Part shown: in pieces, positions 33,185-36,243 of the stretch
How the letters are laid out: every line of letters begins with the position of its first letter
Position numbering within the stretch: the stretch's first letter is position 1
IMG/VR virus record: IMGVR_UViG_3300009503_000057
Location: 1-36,243 of that record
Reading direction: 5' to 3' (one strand)
Origin: a virus
DNA length: 36,243 nucleotides
Notes under the pieces: model-generated
Seen by the model: only the letters and a program-made list of their open reading frames with translations
The model's database searches: none
What the model was told of the DNA's origin: nothing
Made by a program: the position numbers and the translations under genes

Positions 33185-33592
33185 ATGAAAGGAAGCAGAA
33201 AAATGGAAAGACGAAGCCAAATTTTCATAATTACTTTGCTCACAATCTTTTTTCTCGGGGGATGCGCCATCTGGGGGCCTTCCCCGGGAACCCATGAAGC
33301 GTTTGTCTATAGCTATGAGGAAGTCGCTTTCCACCTGCAGCTCACTAAAGAAATAATCACAAGCCTGCATGGGTCTGGAGATCTGACGGGGGAGAAATAT
33401 GAAGCTGCCAAATCCGCCTATAACCAAGCAGTTGATATGTTTAAACAGGCGGGAGAAATTTACAAAAAATATTTGACCGCGCCGGATATTCCTACCGCTA
33501 AGGGGTTCCGGGCGCAGTATCAAAAACTGATGCTTGAGTTAACGAAAGTCATTTTGGAGATCAATGCCAAAATTAAAGGGGGAGCAGCATGA
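33185..33592 (+). CDS. Lipoprotein of the lysis cassette
   Basis: The N-terminus has a signal-like hydrophobic segment (FIITLLTIFFLGGC) ending in lipobox LGGC with Cys 27, so processing and lipid attachment are predicted. The mature part is mostly helical (FKQAGEIYKKYLTAP and KLMLELTKVILEINAKIKGG). It follows the endolysin and could be an outer-membrane spanin component, but 135 residues is longer than a typical Rz1-type protein and no i-spanin partner is obvious. A host-surface function (e.g. superinfection exclusion) is the alternative. Confidence 0.7.
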   Translation: MKGSRKMERRSQIFIITLLTIFFLGGCAIWGPSPGTHEAFVYSYEEVAFHLQLTKEIITSLHGSGDLTGEKYEAAKSAYNQAVDMFKQAGEIYKKYLTAPDIPTAKGFRAQYQKLMLELTKVILEINAKIKGGAA

Positions 33593-33762
33593 ATTCGACG
33601 GAAATAGCAGCCCTGGCGATTGCAGCCATCCAGATTGCAAACATAATCCGGAAAATGGCCCAGGAGAAGGTGGAGGAGGATGAAAACCTGACTCTGGACC
33701 AGAAACGAGAACTCATAGCCCGGATTGACGCCGCAATGGCTTCGGTGAGCAAAATTGAATAA
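33589..33762 (+). CDS. Small helical protein, 57 aa
   Basis: ATG 33589 overlaps the lipoprotein stop (ATGA) and TAA is at 33760-33762. The first 20 residues (STEIAALAIAAIQIANIIRKM) form an Ala/Ile-rich helix that could associate with a membrane; the rest is charged (DENLTLDQKRELIARIDAAMASVS). It is coupled to the lipoprotein and precedes the multi-TM protein. Function unknown; it may be part of the lysis set. Confidence 0.55.
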   Translation: MNSTEIAALAIAAIQIANIIRKMAQEKVEEDENLTLDQKRELIARIDAAMASVSKIE

Positions 33763-33771
33763 GGAGGAAAA

Positions 33772-34026
33772 ATGGAATTCAATCAATTGATTGGCTATTT
33801 GGCACCCTTAATTGTTATTTTCATCACTCAGGGATTGAAGGCAGTCATGGCTACTAAGTATGCCCCGCTGCTCGTGGTGCTTCTTGGCGGCCTTTCTGCC
33901 CTGCTAAATGTGGGTCCGGCTCCCGGTGGAGAATTCGTGGATGGGGTAGTGAATGCCGGATGGGTATCCGGCCTTGCTACTTTGATCTACGACATTTTCA
34001 AGAAAGCTACTGGCGGGAATACTTAA
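33772..34026 (+). CDS. Holin-like membrane protein, 84 aa
   Basis: AAGGAGGAAAA precedes the ATG. The protein has two or three hydrophobic segments (LIGYLAPLIVIFITQGLKAV, APLLVVLLGGLSALLNVG and possibly VVNAGWVSGLATLIYDIF) separated by short charged loops, as in class II-type holins. No catalytic residues are present. Of the two membrane proteins in the lysis region this looks more like a pore-forming holin. Confidence 0.65.
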   Translation: MEFNQLIGYLAPLIVIFITQGLKAVMATKYAPLLVVLLGGLSALLNVGPAPGGEFVDGVVNAGWVSGLATLIYDIFKKATGGNT

Positions 34027-34185
34027 CGGAAAAGATTAAATTCCGCCTCCCCTGCATTTATTGAATCAGTTTTAAAGGCTGTCTAGAGAGCGGTATTGCA
34101 GAGGCCGAAAAGGGGATCCTTAATTTTTGGACGCGAATATGGAACGGCTGAAGCCGTGCAGTAAGAAAGGGGGATTAAAGGCATA
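34027..34185 (+). other. Gap between holin-like gene and DNA-binding gene, with small hairpins
   Basis: This 159-base gap has no open reading frame I would call. It holds a CGGAA...TTCCG hairpin at the start (34027-34047 region), AAGG-GGAT-CCTT followed by AATTTTT near 34110-34127 (too short a stem to call a terminator with confidence), and ACGGC-TGAA-GCCGT at 34144-34157. A break between the lysis and right-end transcripts may lie here. Confidence 0.4.
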
Positions 34186-34398
34186 ATGTCAGGTGTCCCC
34201 TGGACGGACAAAGAGATTGAAATACTTAAAGAAATGGCCCAGAAAGGATTTAGAGTTCAGGATATACAGAAGGTTTTAAAAAGCAGAAGTATAAATGGGA
34301 TCAGGAATAAGGCCTTACTTTTAAACCTATCCCTCATGGGGGAAAGGCCAGAGATTGATTTTGAGGCTTTTCGCCAAATGATGGCGATTAAAAATTAA
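34186..34398 (+). CDS. Small Myb/SANT-like DNA-binding protein
   Basis: The 70-residue protein has an N-terminal helix-turn-helix-like repeat, WTDKEIEILKEMAQKGF, VQDIQKVLKSRSINGIRNKALLLNL, which I associate with phage SANT/Myb-like regulators. AAGAAAGGGGG lies upstream. It precedes the phosphoesterase and may regulate the right-end genes; the target is not visible. Confidence 0.65.
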   Translation: MSGVPWTDKEIEILKEMAQKGFRVQDIQKVLKSRSINGIRNKALLLNLSLMGERPEIDFEAFRQMMAIKN

Positions 34399-34415
34399 GC
34401 ATTGAATATTATGGC

Positions 34416-34431
34416 TTCAGCAGGCGCTGAA
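34416..34431 (+). other. Hairpin upstream of the CTG-start phosphoesterase
   Basis: TTCAGC (34416-34421) pairs with GCTGAA (34426-34431) around AGGC. Weaker A/T pairing (ATATT with AATAT) could extend it. It lies about 20 bases before the AAGGAGG at 34450-34456, so it could affect translation of the next gene or end the previous transcript; no T-run follows. Confidence 0.4.
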
Positions 34432-34465
34432 AATATCATGATAGATAAAAAGGAGGAAAGGAAAA

Positions 34466-35251
34466 CTGAGAATCGCGGTCATTGCCGATGTGCACGTTGG
34501 CCATAAAGCCGCAGTCTGGCCGGATGTTTTTAAATACAAAAATGAGGGGAACGAAGAAGAGCAGATTAAATCTTTTAAGTGGCAGAAGGTTATAAGGGAA
34601 TTCTGGGATGATTTTTGGAACCAGGATGAAGTGAAGGATGCCGAATACGTTGTTAACCTGGCCGAATCTATCGAAGGGAAAAACGACAAAGAATACGGCA
34701 AGAACCTGATGACGGTGGACCTGAACCGTCAGGTGGAGGCATTTGCAGAGCTGATCAAGCCTAAATTAAAGGGCAAAAAGTATATCGGCATTTCCGGGAG
34801 CAAATACCATGAATCCGGCGACATGGAGTCTGAGGCCTTAATTGCCAAAATCCTCGGAGGAGAATGGCACTACTGCATGGTAAATAAGCGGTTTGGAAGA
34901 TGGATTATTCAATTTTCACATCAAATTTCGGATTCCTGCCTTTATAAATCAACGGCTCTGGACAGAAACAGCCTTTTCCTTGACGCATCCGAGGGGTCCG
35001 GGAAGCTGAATTTCCATATAGATATAATAGCCTGCGGTCATGAGCACTCATTTTTCCTGAACCAAAATGAATCCCGCATATCTTTTATTGCCCCTTGCTG
35101 GAAGTGCTGGCATCCCATCCGCAAATATGGAGCTAAAGATTATGCCAGGCGAATGCCTACCATTGGAGGATGTGTGATTGAGCTTGGCAAAACGGCCGCG
35201 GTAAAGCTGTATAATTATCCCCTGCCCCATGTTTACGATGCCCTGAGATAG
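34466..35251 (+). CDS. Calcineurin-like metallophosphoesterase, probable CTG start
   Basis: Reading from CTG 34466, 9 bases after AAGGAGG (34450-34456), gives a 261-residue protein that begins RIAVIADVHVGH, the first metal motif DxH (D8, H10) of calcineurin-like phosphoesterases. Starting at GTG 34490 would remove D8. No ATG or other good start lies upstream before the TAG at 34442-34444. Further motifs are ISGSKYHE (109-116, H115) and CGHEHSF (190-196). The second motif, normally GDxxDG, reads AESIEG (66-71), so the usual Asp ligands are replaced by Glu. It may act on nucleic acid or a phosphate ester; activity is uncertain given the altered motif. Confidence 0.7.
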   Translation: MRIAVIADVHVGHKAAVWPDVFKYKNEGNEEEQIKSFKWQKVIREFWDDFWNQDEVKDAEYVVNLAESIEGKNDKEYGKNLMTVDLNRQVEAFAELIKPKLKGKKYIGISGSKYHESGDMESEALIAKILGGEWHYCMVNKRFGRWIIQFSHQISDSCLYKSTALDRNSLFLDASEGSGKLNFHIDIIACGHEHSFFLNQNESRISFIAPCWKCWHPIRKYGAKDYARRMPTIGGCVIELGKTAAVKLYNYPLPHVYDALR

Positions 35252-35255
35252 CGTT

Positions 35256-35450
35256 ATGACCTGGATTCTGGCCGCCTTATCCATTGTGGGCGTAGTTTTG
35301 AATATTTATAAAAACCCACTCTGCTTCTGGATCTGGGCTTTCACTAATTTTTCCTGGATAATTATAGACTGGCGGGCTAAAATATACGGGCAGGCTTTTC
35401 TTTTTGCTGTATATTTCATCCTGGCTATCTGGGGAATAATGGCCTGGTGA
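35256..35450 (+). CDS. Small membrane protein resembling part of PnuC
   Basis: The 64-residue protein has two hydrophobic stretches and the pattern NPLCFWIWAFTNFSWIIIDW, IYGQAFLFAVYFILAIWGIMAW, which resembles the central part of PnuC-type nicotinamide riboside transporters. A full PnuC has about seven transmembrane helices, so this is a short related form or a fragment that might assemble as an oligomer. Transport is an inference. It follows the phosphoesterase by 4 bases. Confidence 0.55.
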   Translation: MTWILAALSIVGVVLNIYKNPLCFWIWAFTNFSWIIIDWRAKIYGQAFLFAVYFILAIWGIMAW

Positions 35451-35458
35451 GGTTAAGA

Positions 35459-35524
35459 AAAACACACGAAAGGCACGAAACATTTACAAATTTCGGCAAA
35501 GGAGACGTGTATTTCGTGCGTTTT
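35459..35524. repeat. Imperfect 19-bp inverted repeat
   Basis: AAAACACACGAAAGGCACG (35459-35477) and CGTGTATTTCGTGCGTTTT (35506-35524) are inverted copies with 16 of 19 positions paired and a 28-base spacer. CACGAAA occurs twice in the left arm. It looks like a REP/MITE-type palindrome or a protein site and lies just after the last large gene. The 35451-35733 stretch has no convincing gene. Confidence 0.6.
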
Positions 35525-35621
35525 CCGGAAGGTAGATAGGGGAGAGCTCCCACTCACACTATTTATTCCTACTCTTAAAGGCTAAAATATGTGGGGGAAA
35601 AAGCAAAAGGCATTCTTCTAA

Positions 35622-35702
35622 AAACATCAGAAACATCAGATAGGTCAGAAACTTCAGTCCCTAATCCTGATGATACTGACCTTTTTGAAGATACTGATGT
35701 TT
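35622..35702. repeat. 81-bp palindrome made of 9-bp units (4 direct + 9-nt spacer + 4 inverted)
   Basis: The left arm has AAACATCAG, AAACATCAG, ATAGGTCAG and AAACTTCAG (35622-35657), a 9-base spacer follows (35658-35666), and the right arm has CTGATGATA, CTGACCTTT, TTGAAGATA and CTGATGTTT (35667-35702). All keep one 9-base register. Outer units pair 9/9, third with sixth 8/9, fourth with fifth 6/9, second with seventh 5/9: 28 of 36 positions. It can fold as a long hairpin and could bind a protein array. Confidence 0.75.
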
Positions 35703-35733
35703 TTCGGAGCCAGTTTTAGGGAGGGGACGCACT

Positions 35734-35898
35734 ATGAATATACAGACACTCAAGGAGAAAATAGACAAACTTGACCCCCAGGCCCACAAGGCGTTACGGG
35801 ATTTTCTGACCGCTGAATATAACCGCCTTGCCGGAGAAAGAGGAAATGGAGCAGGTCTCCCCGAAAAAAAAGAAAAAGCCCCGGCACCTCAAAAGTAG
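35734..35898 (+). CDS. Hypothetical small protein, 54 aa
   Basis: GGAGGGGAC precedes ATG 35734. The 54-residue product is charged: MNIQTLKEKIDKLDPQAHKA, LRDFLTAEYNRLAGE and a Lys-rich end. It is the last + strand gene before the convergent gene. Its 3' end carries the left arm of the terminator. I do not recognise the family. Confidence 0.55.
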   Translation: MNIQTLKEKIDKLDPQAHKALRDFLTAEYNRLAGERGNGAGLPEKKEKAPAPQK

Positions 35899-35911
35899 AT
35901 GCAGGGGCTTT
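35864..35911 (-). terminator. Intrinsic terminator for the minus-strand gene
   Basis: AAAGCCCC (35875-35882) and GGGGCTTT (35904-35911) form an 8-bp stem. On the minus strand the stem is followed by the T-rich complement of 35864-35874, a strong terminator layout. On the + strand only a short T-run is available, so it acts mainly leftward. Confidence 0.7.
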
Positions 35912-35936
35912 GACCCGAGCCGCCCAGCCCGGATGA

Positions 35937-36242
35937 TTAGCCTGGCAGGAACGGGGACGGAGGCACTGCCCCGCCGTTGGCGATCCTGTAGCTTAAATAT
36001 TCACCCACATAAAGGTTGAACCCGGAGAGCGGTTTTCCGCTTGCCGCCTGATTCCAGGCGTCTTTGGTTGCCTGATCCTCTGCCTGCCAGGCCGCTACCG
36101 CTGTGGTGAAGTAGTCTCTAATCTGAAGCTGATTAGCCGTCCTGGGGTTTCCGGGGATGGCATACTGCCTGCTGTAGTTGATCCCCTTCCACTTGGCATA
36201 GACCATCGTATCCGCAAAGGCGCCGCTGGCGTCAATGGACAT
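35937..36242 (-). CDS. Conserved phage/prophage protein of unknown function, possibly N-terminally incomplete
   Basis: The minus-strand frame runs to the window edge and begins at ATG (36240-36242), but the true start may lie outside. The 101-residue sequence has a pattern I know from uncharacterised phage proteins: TMVYAKWKGINYSRQYAIPGNPRTANQLQIRDYFTTAVAAW, then LSGFNLYV. No catalytic motif is evident. It is the only gene opposing the late operon and is separated from it by a terminator. Confidence 0.7.
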   Translation of the reverse strand: MSIDASGAFADTMVYAKWKGINYSRQYAIPGNPRTANQLQIRDYFTTAVAAWQAEDQATKDAWNQAASGKPLSGFNLYVGEYLSYRIANGGAVPPSPFLPG

Positions 36243-36243
36243 C

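Noticed and set aside
35591-35719. GTG-start peptide of 42 residues across the 9-bp repeat array
   Set aside because: The sequence is a reading of the repeats (TSE, TSD, RSE, TSV); an AAAGG lies upstream but nothing supports a protein.
35828-36019. 63-codon + strand open frame in the right end
   Set aside because: It overlaps the 54-residue gene, the terminator and the minus-strand gene, and is Lys/Arg-rich shadow sequence.
1-36243. tRNA genes, CRISPR arrays, integrase, repressor or insertion sequences
   Set aside because: None was recognised on either strand; the window is almost fully occupied by virion, lysis and modification genes.

Overview
The window is a long stretch of a tailed double-stranded DNA phage (or prophage) genome with siphovirus architecture. 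It runs from the end of the replication module, through packaging, head, neck, tail and fibre genes, to the lysis genes and a small accessory end. Nearly all genes are on the + strand and many overlap by 1-8 bases (ATGA, GTGA or TAATG junctions), so most of the window looks like one long late operon with translational coupling. The only clear minus-strand gene is at the right edge. No integrase, repressor, tRNA, rRNA, CRISPR or insertion sequence is visible. A GH108-type endolysin and a lipobox lipoprotein suggest a Gram-negative host (inference); base composition looks roughly balanced. The host cannot be named from this sequence.

Layout: 3-974 holds the tail of a primosome-like replication protein and two small genes. 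At 982-1036 lies a tandem array of five 11-bp repeats just before the terminase genes (1083-2846). The head block is portal (2794-4185), a MuF-type head protein fused to a lethal-factor-like zinc peptidase (4182-5891), a strong terminator (5950-5992), an HK97 prohead protease with extra domains (6051-7733) and the major capsid protein (7758-9068). An eight-gene cassette (9131-15529) sits inside the virion operon: four glycosyltransferases, two methyltransferases, a DegT-type aminotransferase and one unknown. After it come a small virion protein (15447-15803) and a 667-residue fibre with about twenty 20-22-residue repeats (15814-17817). Then follow head-tail connector, neck and tail terminator genes, tail tube, tail assembly chaperones with an A AAA AAC frameshift site, the tape measure protein, a hub protein carrying an Asp-box domain, and several fibre/spike proteins (17819-32156).

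The lysis block (32156-34026) has a one-TM membrane protein, a small unknown, the endolysin, a lipoprotein, a 57-residue peptide and a multi-TM holin-like protein. The right end (34027-36243) has a small DNA-binding protein, a metallophosphoesterase that appears to start at CTG, a PnuC-like fragment, two inverted-repeat structures in a gene-poor stretch, a 54-residue gene and a convergent minus-strand gene separated by a terminator.

The most notable points are the MuF/metallopeptidase fusion, which may be a virion-delivered effector; the sugar-modification cassette next to a Ser/Thr/Ala-rich repetitive fibre that could be its substrate; the 11-bp repeat array before the terminase; and the 81-bp palindrome built of 9-bp units near the right end. 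All functional calls are family recognition by eye; no database search was run.
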